Of a stretch of DNA of 64,000 bases, positions 43,613-51,026 are shown one piece after another. The DNA lies in contig CAYVIN010000001.1 in NCBI GenBank assembly GCA_964451375.1, positions 62,001-126,000 of the forward strand, read 5' to 3'. This DNA is from JAGXQV01 sp964451375. GTDB taxonomy: Bacteria; Pseudomonadota; Gammaproteobacteria; Burkholderiales; Sulfuricellaceae. Below the pieces are notes generated by a model. That model worked only from the letters and a program-made list of their open reading frames with translations. It was not told the DNA's origin and searched no databases. Made by a program: the position numbers and the translations under genes. Each line of letters opens with the position of its first letter. Position 1 is the stretch's first letter.

Positions 43613-43680
43613 CGATAACGTTGTCGCCGTTTCAATTTATGTGAACGTGCCGCGAATCAACCAGCTCGGTGTTGTGGGAA
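43613..43680 (-). promoter_or_regulatory. conserved promoter/operator block, copy 5 (orphan)
   Basis: CGATAACGTTGTCG (43613-43626) and the downstream stretch ending GTGTTGTGGGAA match copy 3 over about 65 bases. It faces the 3' end of CHAT paralogue 4 and drives no gene that I can see, as copy 2 does behind paralogue 1. It may be a leftover of duplication or drive an antisense RNA. Confidence 0.4.
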
Positions 43681-43779
43681 GTCATCGCGGCAAATCCATG
43701 TGCGCCCCTGTTTTCGGTCGTTGAACAAATTGATCTTGAGTTGAACTATAATGGCCTGAATATTATCGAAGGTTGCATC

Positions 43780-43953
43780 ATGGCTATTCATTCCACTACT
43801 TTTGGTCGGGTTGAACTTTCCGGCAAGGATGCCGAACGGTTTCAGCGCCACATGACTGAAGATAAACCCAACCCTGCGGCGAAGGCTTCGCTCGCTCGTG
43901 GCCGAGAAATGCTGCAGAGAATGGCTGTCACTATTCAACCCACTCCTAAATAA
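43780..43953 (+). CDS. small hypothetical protein, 57 aa
   Basis: A 57-residue frame starting MAIHSTTFGRVELSGKDAER. A TATAAT -10 box (43747-43752) lies 27 bases upstream of the ATG, and a weak GAAGG ribosome-binding site is present. The helical charged product (DAERFQRHMTEDKPNPAAKA) resembles short antitoxin-like or regulatory proteins, but I cannot assign a family. It is unlinked to the CHAT genes by strand or spacing. Confidence 0.45.
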   Translation: MAIHSTTFGRVELSGKDAERFQRHMTEDKPNPAAKASLARGREMLQRMAVTIQPTPK

Positions 43954-44154
43954 AACAGTAATCTCGCCGAGATGCCATGATCTTCGGCGCGAGGCAGCAA
44001 TTGGCGGAGCGAGCGGAGGTTGCATCAATCCAACGGGTGGTATATAGTTTTCTTTGAGGCAGGTAAATCCTGAACCAGCCGGGACGCCAACAAAGGTATC
44101 CTAAGCGCGCTGTAAACGCGTCGGCCTCAGGGGCTGCCACCCTACAAAATTATG

Positions 44155-44186
44155 AATGGCTCCAGCAGTGGAGCCATTTTTATTTC
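44155..44186 (+). terminator. rho-independent terminator
   Basis: A 10-bp stem (AATGGCTCCA pairing with TGGAGCCATT, loop GCAG) is followed by TTTATTT. It ends transcription just before the DUF3800 gene, whose ATG comes 16 bases after the stem. Confidence 0.6.
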
Positions 44187-44193
44187 TGGATCC

Positions 44194-44847
44194 ATGGCAG
44201 CGCATATCTATCTCGACGAGAGCGGTGATACAGGTTGGCGGTTTGATTGCCCTTATACACAGGGTGGGTCAAGCCGGTTTCTTGTTATAGCGGCATGCGT
44301 GTCATCTCCAGTCAAAGATCACATACCAGAGCGTCTAGTCCGGCACCTCTACCAACATCGCGGGTGGAATCCAAAACGGGAAAAGAAATGGGCGCAAATG
44401 TCGCCAGAAGCCCGTACTTCATTTGCCAAGGCGGCTGCTAAATTGGCTGCGACCAACCCGGAAATCGATTTCTGTGCCATCGTGACAGATAAGCGGAATG
44501 TACAACCGCATATCCGAAAGGATGCCAATAAACTGTACAACTACATGGTCAAGTTGCTTTTGCTCGATGTGATGGCGCAGCACGAATATGTGAACCTGGT
44601 TCCAGACCCTCGCTCAATCAAGGTCGAGAGCGGCAACAGTCTTCACGATTATCTTCAAACTGAACTCTGGTTGGGATTGAATGCGCCAACCACACTTGAA
44701 ACAACACCACGCGATAGTCGGCACTGCTTGAACCTTCAATTTACGGATATGCTTTCAGGAGTCGTTCAATCCTATTTTGAGTTTGGTGAAACCGCACATT
44801 GGCAGCATTTGGAGTCGCATATCAGGATTAAACGATTGTTCTTGTGA
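44194..44847 (+). CDS. DUF3800-family protein, 217 aa
   Basis: Start at 44194 (MAAHIYLDESGDTGW). The opening YLDESGD is the signature of DUF3800, an RNase H-like fold found in mobile and defence regions. Further core pieces are FLVIAACVSS and the IKVESGNSLHDYL region. Start choice follows this motif at the N-terminus as in the family. Function is unknown, possibly nuclease. It sits alone between the CHAT cluster and the tRNA block. Confidence 0.75.
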   Translation: MAAHIYLDESGDTGWRFDCPYTQGGSSRFLVIAACVSSPVKDHIPERLVRHLYQHRGWNPKREKKWAQMSPEARTSFAKAAAKLAATNPEIDFCAIVTDKRNVQPHIRKDANKLYNYMVKLLLLDVMAQHEYVNLVPDPRSIKVESGNSLHDYLQTELWLGLNAPTTLETTPRDSRHCLNLQFTDMLSGVVQSYFEFGETAHWQHLESHIRIKRLFL

Positions 44848-44919
44848 GCGGAGGTTCTGCAAACACTACGCGTGATGCCGGGTTGGGATGTGGGTGGTTT
44901 TTTTGTGTAGGCTGAATCG

Positions 44920-44955
44920 GTTGTTGTCGGGAATCGAACCCGCGTCCGCAACCCC
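44920..44955 (-). other. tmRNA 3'-end-like T-arm fragment
   Basis: On the minus strand the string GCGGACGCGGGTTCGATTCC matches the T-arm region of bacterial tmRNA (ssrA), where GGACGCGGGTTC is typical. The acceptor end and body of a tmRNA are absent, as is a tag coding sequence. It may be a leftover attachment site, since ssrA 3' ends are common integration targets. Confidence 0.3.
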
Positions 44956-45070
44956 GCAAACGTACTCAAATGCCCTAACTGTTACTATTTTGGCGTAATA
45001 TTTCGTTTGTTTCCAGTCGCCTCCGCTCCACCAATTAATCGTAACAATAACAATATGTTGCGATGCAGAC

Positions 45071-45110
45071 AACCCCGCTTCGTGGCAACGCTGGCGGGGT
45101 TTTTTGTTTT
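45071..45110 (+). terminator. rho-independent terminator-like hairpin
   Basis: AACCCCGC pairs with GCGGGGTT across a 15-base loop, followed by TTTTTGTTTT. The stem is clear and the T-run long. Confidence 0.6.
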
Positions 45111-45391
45111 CTGGTGGTTGAGCTGTCGAAGCGCCATTTTGGGGGCTTTGCTCAAAATATAGGCAAATTATCTCTCTGTTCTCTGTTTGACCGTTGCCCA
45201 GTCAACAGTTCGGATGCCCTATTTACGGGGTTTCCAGCGGGGTGGTTTGAAATGTAAATTGGTGGCAGAGAGCGATTGAGATACAGCTTTCGCGCTGCGT
45301 TCAATATATGTCACGCATTTTCAAAGCGTTGCTACCAAGAGCAGGTTCCCACGAAGCTTCACGCAGTCCACACTTAACCGGAGCGCCCCAA

Positions 45392-45637
45392 ATGCACACG
45401 ACCCAAATCCTTGAATACCTGAAAAAGCACGGTGAACAGTTCGACGCAGAGATTGCTGACGCCATTGGTATCTCGCTGACTGAAATGCGCCTCCAGTTGA
45501 CAGGTCTTGCGACCCGAGGTCAGGTCATGACGTGTTATTCAACAAGGTTCGAAAATGGTCTGAAGGTTGAGGGAATGAAGTGCCGCTCAGTTGGATATAT
45601 TCCTCCGCTGGCACGGGGCAGGAAAACCACTTCATAG
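45392..45637 (+). CDS. small winged-helix regulator-like protein, 81 aa
   Basis: Start at 45392 (MHTTQILEYLKKHGEQFDAE). The protein is a single winged helix-turn-helix unit: a helix, EIADAIGISLTEMRLQLTGL as recognition region, then a short wing (QVMTCYSTRFENG). This is the size and layout of small DNA-binding regulators, such as those near prophage ends and tRNA genes. A GGAG-type ribosome-binding site is present. The regulated target is not identifiable. Confidence 0.6.
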   Translation: MHTTQILEYLKKHGEQFDAEIADAIGISLTEMRLQLTGLATRGQVMTCYSTRFENGLKVEGMKCRSVGYIPPLARGRKTTS

Positions 45638-45667
45638 CTGCTATAAGAAAGGCAAGGTGAAAGAACC

Positions 45668-46141
45668 ATGCGTAAACAGATTGTTACCCAAGAATCTCAA
45701 AATGTCTCAGCCGTCGATCAAAACTGGCTGGATTTAGACCGGTTGGCGCACGTTCAACTCACGTCTGAAGACCCGGCGCATCCCATAGAGGCTGCGTTGA
45801 TACCGGGGGCGGGGTTGGGTTGGAAAGCCGCCCAGGGCGGCAAACAGTCAATTCGCCTCGTGTTCGACGAAGTGCAGCGGATACGGCGGATTCAACTACA
45901 GATACACGAAGCTCAGCAGGCTCGTACCCAGGAATTCGTATTGCAGTGGCGGGAGGGGGGTGGTCAGGCCTATCGGGAAATTGTGCGCCAGCAATACAAC
46001 TTCATTCCGCCGACAATGGCCGACGAGTTTGAGGACTACGCAGTAGACTTGAACGGCGTAAAGGTGCTGGAGTTAAGAATTGTTCCTGACATCAGCGGTG
46101 GAAATGCCGTCGCATCCGTCGCATCCCTGCGCCTGGCATGA
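45668..46141 (+). CDS. discoidin-like carbohydrate-binding protein, 157 aa
   Basis: A 157-residue protein with the pattern of beta-sandwich proteins found widely in Betaproteobacteria: ALIPGAGLGWKAAQGGKQS, IRLVFDEVQRIRRI, RTQEFVLQWREGGG, EIVRQQYNF, then the DYAVDLNGVKVLELRIVPDI strand. These match F5/8 type C-like domains. No signal peptide is seen, so it is probably cytosolic. Its presence suggests the chromosome begins near here. Confidence 0.65.
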   Translation: MRKQIVTQESQNVSAVDQNWLDLDRLAHVQLTSEDPAHPIEAALIPGAGLGWKAAQGGKQSIRLVFDEVQRIRRIQLQIHEAQQARTQEFVLQWREGGGQAYREIVRQQYNFIPPTMADEFEDYAVDLNGVKVLELRIVPDISGGNAVASVASLRLA

Positions 46142-46448
46142 AATCTCAACGTTCCCTTTGTGGCAGCCGTTAAGCATCTTGAATTTTCTATTAGCTGAGC
46201 ATGTGGGGAGCGGGCGTAAATTGGCGGCGGGAGCAACTAACCTGAATTTGGCATAGAAAGGGCGAATATCCACGTAACCATTTGATAGAAGTTGTTTTGT
46301 CTAGAAACGGATTCGCAAAAAAATGTCTACAGGTACTCGCCCTGGTTCCGATTTTACCCCAGGACAACTGCGCTTCCCTGCCGCTGCGGGCTACACGATT
46401 CGAGGCGACTTCTCTGGTGTAACGGCGTGCAAAAATTGGCTCCTTTTT
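46142..46448. other. spacer with no recognisable gene
   Basis: No reading frame with a convincing ribosome-binding site or family motif, and no stable RNA. Reading frames on the minus strand here lack start signals. Confidence 0.4.
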
Positions 46449-46479
46449 GTGCAATAAATGGCATTACCAAATATTGCAC
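46449..46479 (+). promoter_or_regulatory. inverted repeat operator before the HTH gene
   Basis: GTGCAATA (46449-46456) and TATTGCAC (46472-46479) form a perfect 8-bp inverted repeat separated by 15 bases. The second arm ends 1 base before the ATG of the helix-turn-helix gene, suggesting autoregulation. Confidence 0.5.
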
Positions 46480-46480
46480 T

Positions 46481-46771
46481 ATGCGCAACAAAATTGCAGC
46501 CGGGGATTACACGTTGGAGGAACTGCTGAGGCTGGTGGCTTATCAACTAACACACCCCCAGGGGAAGAAGACCCGCAGGCGCGAAGCAGAAACCCGTGAA
46601 AGAGCAAAGGCGTTTCAGCAACAAGGGCTGAACACATCCGAAATCGCGCGCCGATTTAGGAATATCCCGCCAGGCGGCGTGGAAGGCGCTCCGACAATTC
46701 TCCGACACCCAATAGGCGAAAAGGGGTGCGCATTAGTGCGCACGGATGCGCACAAAAATAACATAACATGA
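46481..46771 (+). CDS. small HTH-type protein at tRNA-Leu, 96 aa
   Basis: A 96-residue protein starting MRNKIAAGDYTLEELLRLVA. The middle is a helix-turn-helix of resolvase type (RERAKAFQQQGLNTSEIARR). Only the N-terminal 60 residues look conserved; the C-terminal third is compositionally odd and ends 10 bases before the tRNA-Leu 3' end. It may be the truncated end of a recombinase or regulator. No serine-recombinase or tyrosine-recombinase catalytic domain is present. Confidence 0.5.
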   Translation: MRNKIAAGDYTLEELLRLVAYQLTHPQGKKTRRREAETRERAKAFQQQGLNTSEIARRFRNIPPGGVEGAPTILRHPIGEKGCALVRTDAHKNNIT

Positions 46772-46780
46772 TGATTTTAA

Positions 46781-46867
46781 TGGTGCCCGGAACCGGAATC
46801 GAACCGGTACAGCCGTAAGGCCGAGGGATTTTAAGTCCCTTGTGTCTACCTATTTCACCATCCGGGC
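46781..46867 (-). tRNA. tRNA-Leu (anticodon TAA)
   Basis: On the minus strand an 87-base type II tRNA starts GCCCGGATGGTGAAAT. The anticodon loop CTTAAAA lies in the stem GGGA/TCCC, a long variable arm follows, then GGTTCGATTCC and an encoded CCA. It is the last of the Gly-Cys-Leu trio. Its 3' end faces the accessory region, which makes it a natural integration site. Confidence 0.95.
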
Positions 46868-46904
46868 TAACTGCAAATGATTTTAGCCGCTAATGTGCTA
46901 GATA

Positions 46905-46978
46905 TGGAGGCGGGGGTCGGAATCGAACCGGCGTAGACGGCTTTGCAGGCCGCTGCATGACCACTCTGCCACCCCGCC
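46905..46978 (-). tRNA. tRNA-Cys (anticodon GCA)
   Basis: A 74-base tRNA on the minus strand: acceptor GGCGGGG, D-arm with AGAGTGG, anticodon loop in GGCCTGCAAAGCC, T-arm GGTTCGATTCC and encoded CCA. Confidence 0.95.
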
Positions 46979-47036
46979 ATGCGATACGAAGAAGCGAAAA
47001 AGGGAAAGCTGACGCTTTCCCTATTTGCTGTGAAAC

Positions 47037-47112
<76 letters not shown>

Positions 47113-47392
47113 AATCAAGAAGCCGCTATTTTAATGATTCCCGAATCAAAGTCAAGCATTTCACCTCGATTATTTTTTTACAGAATCAGCATTGACGGGG
47201 CCTCGCGAGAGATATCAGATAGATAGGCGATTCTCTGGCGGTAAAACAAAATGCCAAAAACAGCGACAATTGGAAAAAAGCGCGGATTTTCCGCCCAGAA
47301 TGAACAATATGGAATATGTGAATTGCGGGGTAAAAAACAAAAAAATCGGCATTCCCGGAAAACAGCAACCAAGCTGTCCTTGGGATGGCTAA
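47113..47392. other. spacer between pgsA and the tRNA genes
   Basis: No gene, repeat or clear terminator is recognised. The stretch is relatively A+T-rich and may hold the promoter for the tRNA operon. Confidence 0.4.
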
Positions 47393-47953
47393 TCAGGGAT
47401 GCTCGAAAGCCTTCTTGAGGTAATACCCCATCGACCACAAAGTCAGCACGGCGGCGATGTAAATCAACCAGGTTCCCCACCAGTGCGCATCAATGATATT
47501 CAAGAGTGGATCGTGATACAGCAGCATCAGGATCGCCGCCATTTGCGCGGTGGTCTTGAGTTTGCCGACGAAGGAAACCGCGACACTCTTGCGTTTGCCC
47601 AAGCCGGCCATCCATTCACGCAGCGCCGAAATGGTGATTTCCCGCCCGACGATAATCAGCGCAATCACCGCATCCACCCGCCCCAACTGCACCAGCAGGA
47701 TCAGCGCCGCAGCCACCATCAGCTTGTCGGCCACCGGATCAAGGAACGCGCCAAATGCAGAAGTTTGGTTAAGCGCCCGCGCCAGATAGCCATCCAGCCA
47801 ATCGGTTGCCGCAGCGACGGCGAAAATTGCAGTGCCGACGAAATTCACCCATTGCGGATGCACCCATCCCGGCGGAAGGTAGAACACCGCCACGAACACC
47901 GGAATCAACCAGATACGCAGCCAGGTAAGAAGATTGGGAATATTGATGGGCAT
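47393..47953 (-). CDS. pgsA: CDP-diacylglycerol-glycerol-3-phosphate 3-phosphatidyltransferase
   Basis: A 186-residue integral membrane enzyme making phosphatidylglycerophosphate, the committed step to phosphatidylglycerol and cardiolipin. It shows the CDP-alcohol phosphotransferase motif DGxxAR...GxxxDxxxD as DWLDGYLARAL then GAFLDPVADK. Hydrophobic helices flank it (FVAVFYLPPGWVH, VAAALILLVQL, LTLWSMGYYL). Size matches E. coli PgsA. It lies 6 bases after uvrC, a conserved gene pair, with tRNA genes downstream. Confidence 0.95.
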   Translation of the reverse strand: MPINIPNLLTWLRIWLIPVFVAVFYLPPGWVHPQWVNFVGTAIFAVAAATDWLDGYLARALNQTSAFGAFLDPVADKLMVAAALILLVQLGRVDAVIALIIVGREITISALREWMAGLGKRKSVAVSFVGKLKTTAQMAAILMLLYHDPLLNIIDAHWWGTWLIYIAAVLTLWSMGYYLKKAFEHP

Positions 47954-47959
47954 TAAGTC

Positions 47960-49759
47960 TTAGTGCAGTTCCTGATAAATCTGTTCGGCCAGGGCGCGGC
48001 TGATGCCCTCCACCTGCGCCAATTCGTCCACGCTGGCGGCCAGCACCCCTTTTAATCCACCGAAACGCGCCAGCAGCTTTTGCCGGCGTTTCGCCCCGAT
48101 GCCGCGCACATCTTCGAGCGTGGAATGTGTGCGCGCCTTGCCGCGTTTGGCCCGATGTCCTTGAATCGCGAAGCGGTGCGCCTCGTCGCGAATCTGCTGA
48201 ATCAGGTGCAACCCCGCGTGATCCTTGGGCAATTGTACTGCCTTTTGCCCCCCCGGAAAAATCAACTGCTCCAAGCCAGGCTTGCGCTCCACACCTTTCG
48301 CCACGCCGATCAGGAAAATATCGTTGAGGCCGACCTCCGCCATCACCTCGACAGCAATGCCCAACTGACCCTTGCCGCCGTCGATCAGCACCAGGTCGGG
48401 CATCTTCCCTTCCCCGGCGGCGATTTTGCCGTAACGCCGCGACAACGCATCGCGCATCGCCGCAAAATCATCGCCCGGCGTAATCCCGGTTACATTGTAG
48501 CGGCGGTATTCGCCGTTCTGCATCGCAAACTGGTCGTACACCACGCACGACGCCACCGTCGCCTCGCCCATGGTGTGGCTGATATCGAAACACTCGATGC
48601 GCTGCACGTTCTCCGGCAGCCCCAGCGCTTCCTGCAAGGCGCTCAAACGCGCCTCCTGGGTCGCTTGCTGACCGAGGCGCTGCTGCGCTGCCAGGCTGGC
48701 GTTTTCACCTGCCATGCGCAGCCACACGCGCCGCTCGCCGCTCGGATTGCTGTTGATCTGCACCTTGCGTTTGGCCTGTTCGCTCAACAGGGCCTCCAGC
48801 ATTTCCGCCTCGAATTTTTCTCCGACCACAATCTGCGGCGGCACAGGCCGATTGAGATAGTGCTGGGTGAGGAAAGCCTCCAGCGCGGTTTGCACGTCGC
48901 AACCGTCGGCGTTTTTCGGGAAAAAACTCTTGTCCCCCAAATGCCGTCCGCCACGCACCATCACCAGATTTACGCAAAGGATACCGTCGGCTTCCACACA
49001 CGCCACTACATCGGCATCCACCCCGCTATCCGAACTGACGAACTGTTTTTCCTGCACCTTGCGTAGCGCAGTAATCCTGTCGCGCAGCAGCGCCGCCCGC
49101 TCGAAATTCAGCGCCTCCGCCTCGGTGTGCATGGCATCGCTCAACTCCTGCAAGACCTGCTGCTGTTTGCCGTCCAGGAACAACGCCGCGCGCGTCACGT
49201 CGCGCCGATAGGCCTCCTCGTCGATCAGTCCCACACACGGCGCGGTACAACGTTTGATCTGGTGCAACAAGCAGGGGCGGGTGCGGTTACTGAAAACGCT
49301 ATCCTCGCAGGTGCGCAGGCTAAACACTTTTTGCAGCAACTGGATGCTCTCGCGCACCGGCGCGGCGGCGGGAAACGGGCCGAAATACTGGTTTTTCTTG
49401 TCCAGCGCGCCGCGATGAAAACCCAGACGCGGAAAACGATGCCCAGTCAGCATCACATAGGGATAGGATTTATCGTCGCGAAACAGGATGTTGTAACGCG
49501 GCGACAGAGCTTTGATGAGGTTGTTTTCGAGGAGCAGCGCCTCGCTCTCGGTGCGCGTCACGGTAGTCTCGATGCGCGCGATCTGCGACACCATCATCGC
49601 GGTGCGCGGCATCAGTCCGGTCTTGCGGAAATACGAGGAAACCCGTTTCTTCAGTTCACGCGCCTTGCCGACGTAAATTACCTCGCCTGCCGCATTGATC
49701 ATGCGATAGACGCCCGGCAACAGCGGTAGCGAGGCAAGGACGGGCTTCGAGTCGAACAA
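47960..49759 (-). CDS. uvrC: UvrABC excision nuclease subunit C
   Basis: A 599-residue UvrC, which makes both incisions in nucleotide excision repair with UvrB. The N-terminal GIY-YIG domain is LPGVYRMINAAGEVIYVGKA. A UvrB-binding UVR region (ALLRDRITALRKVQEKQFV) is in the middle, then the RNase H-like nuclease domain (RIECFDISHTMGEATVASCV, DLVLIDGGKGQLGIA). A helix-hairpin-helix pair ends the protein (IGAKRRQKLLARFGGLKGVL). Full length. It is coupled to pgsA on the same strand. Confidence 0.97.
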   Translation of the reverse strand: MFDSKPVLASLPLLPGVYRMINAAGEVIYVGKARELKKRVSSYFRKTGLMPRTAMMVSQIARIETTVTRTESEALLLENNLIKALSPRYNILFRDDKSYPYVMLTGHRFPRLGFHRGALDKKNQYFGPFPAAAPVRESIQLLQKVFSLRTCEDSVFSNRTRPCLLHQIKRCTAPCVGLIDEEAYRRDVTRAALFLDGKQQQVLQELSDAMHTEAEALNFERAALLRDRITALRKVQEKQFVSSDSGVDADVVACVEADGILCVNLVMVRGGRHLGDKSFFPKNADGCDVQTALEAFLTQHYLNRPVPPQIVVGEKFEAEMLEALLSEQAKRKVQINSNPSGERRVWLRMAGENASLAAQQRLGQQATQEARLSALQEALGLPENVQRIECFDISHTMGEATVASCVVYDQFAMQNGEYRRYNVTGITPGDDFAAMRDALSRRYGKIAAGEGKMPDLVLIDGGKGQLGIAVEVMAEVGLNDIFLIGVAKGVERKPGLEQLIFPGGQKAVQLPKDHAGLHLIQQIRDEAHRFAIQGHRAKRGKARTHSTLEDVRGIGAKRRQKLLARFGGLKGVLAASVDELAQVEGISRALAEQIYQELH

Positions 49760-49761
49760 GG

Positions 49762-49947
49762 CTAGTCTTCGTCGAGCAACTTACCGGCGAACGCCCAATT
49801 CTCGAAAGGCGACTCGTCGAAGGAAATCACGCAATAGGATTTCGGCTTGTGGGCGATGCGCTCCAGGGTATCGGTAATTTCCTCGGCGATCTGTTTCTTC
49901 TGCTCGCGGGTCAACTCACCGGCAACCTTGATGTTCACGTAGGGCAT
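49762..49947 (-). CDS. 4-oxalocrotonate tautomerase family protein
   Basis: A 61-residue protein starting MPYVNIKVAG. The catalytic N-terminal Pro (Pro2 before Met removal) is present, followed by ELTREQKKQIAEEITDTLER, the family helix, and a second strand. These small enzymes use the N-terminal Pro to catalyse tautomerisation. The C-terminus SPFENWAFAGKLLDED is longer in charge than DmpI types but fits subfamily members. It begins 1 base after the glycosylase stop and ends 2 bases before the uvrC start region. Confidence 0.85.
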   Translation of the reverse strand: MPYVNIKVAGELTREQKKQIAEEITDTLERIAHKPKSYCVISFDESPFENWAFAGKLLDED

Positions 49948-49948
49948 A

Positions 49949-50614
49949 TCAGTTCTCCTCGTCGAAATCCGCGCGGATGCGCGCAAAAACCGCCTCGAAC
50001 ATCGCTGGGGTGAGGCGTTTGGTCTGGGTATTATAACGGGAGCAATGATAGCTGTCGTAAAGCCGCCGCCCACCCGACAACACATGTTGCGCCGCATGGC
50101 CGAACGGATAATCCTTGAGCTTGGCGTCCACCGCGCGCAACACTGCCGAGTGGGCAATATTGCCCAGAGCCAGAATCACCGTAGCGGGCGGCAAAGCGGC
50201 GATCTCGCTGCGCAAAAAACCGTTGCACTCGCGGATTTCCGCCGGTTCCGGCTTGTTCTGCGGGGGCAGGCACTTCACCGCATTGGTAATACGGCAGCCG
50301 ATCAGCTCCAGCCCATCGTCCGCCGCCACCGAAACCGGACGACTGGCGAAACCGAAGCGATGCAGGGTTTCATACAGCAAAATCCCCGCGAAATCCCCGG
50401 TAAACGGCCTGCCGCTGCGGTTCGCCCCATGCATCCCCGGCGCCAGCCCGACGATCAGCAGACGCGGTTTGGCGTCCCCGAAAGGTGCGACCGGCCTCGC
50501 GTGATACGCCGGATATTCTCCCCGCACCTCATCGAGGAAGCCCGCCAGACGTGGACAACGTCGGCAATCGAGGGAAAACTTCTGTGCTGCATTCATCCTG
50601 GTCAACCTTTGCAT
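49949..50614 (-). CDS. uracil-DNA glycosylase, family 5-like (UdgB)
   Basis: A 221-residue iron-sulfur DNA glycosylase that would remove uracil and other deaminated bases from DNA. Cys in CRRCPRLAGF and CLPPQNKPEPAEIREC match the cluster ligands. Motif 1 is GLAPGMHGANRSGRPFTGDF, and the C-terminal motif SYHCSRYNTQTKRL corresponds to HPSPxNT of families 4 and 5. Length and motif 1 (GxHGANRTGRPFTGD) favour family 5. A possible internal start exists six codons later at the second Met. Confidence 0.9.
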   Translation of the reverse strand: MQRLTRMNAAQKFSLDCRRCPRLAGFLDEVRGEYPAYHARPVAPFGDAKPRLLIVGLAPGMHGANRSGRPFTGDFAGILLYETLHRFGFASRPVSVAADDGLELIGCRITNAVKCLPPQNKPEPAEIRECNGFLRSEIAALPPATVILALGNIAHSAVLRAVDAKLKDYPFGHAAQHVLSGGRRLYDSYHCSRYNTQTKRLTPAMFEAVFARIRADFDEEN

Positions 50615-51026
50615 TTACATTATTCCGAATTTCTCGATACTTCGCAGAACTGCTCCGCGCTGTTCACCATGGCGCTGGAAGGGCTGCATTTTATAGAATA
50701 TCCGTGCGGATTTGACGCGATTCCGGTAGAAAAGTCGGTTGCCCGGCGTGAAGCTTCAGATTTACCATAAACGGATAACGCCAAGCTTTTTTGGAGCCAA
50801 TTGCGCTATATCAACGACAACTTCCGGCATTGCAGCAGAGACTTTCCGGCATAGGCTGGAGATGGTAAAGCGAGGCGATTGAAGCCCGAAATCCTTCTTG
50901 CTTTCATACCAGAAAAAACCGGCGAATGTATTTTCCCCGCAATGTTGAAGCAAGAGCCCCCACCCCGCGTAGAGCAGATATTTCACTAAAATAAACAACA
51001 ACACCAACAACAAGGATATCCACGAC
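50615..51026. other. intergenic region upstream of the autotransporter
   Basis: No supported gene. A minus-strand frame over 50762-51028 would encode a short protein with one hydrophobic segment (SWISLLLVLLFILVKYLLYA), but lacks a ribosome-binding site. The plus strand holds the likely promoter of the autotransporter. Confidence 0.4.

Larger units (their letters stand above)
44848..45391. other. intergenic boundary stretch
   Basis: No supported protein gene. It contains a tmRNA-like T-arm fragment on the minus strand (44920-44955), a CGCTCCACCA end-like string on the plus strand (45025-45034) and the terminator hairpin at 45071-45110. It is a plausible edge of the accessory region. Confidence 0.4.

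Noticed and set aside
43657..44028. Minus-strand frame of about 120 codons opposite the 57-aa gene
   Set aside because: No ribosome-binding site, no family pattern and it lies antisense to the better-supported small gene.
44900..45040. A complete tRNA or tmRNA gene
   Set aside because: Only the T-arm is convincing. No D-arm, anticodon arm, tag sequence or pairing acceptor stem could be found, so it is reported only as a fragment.
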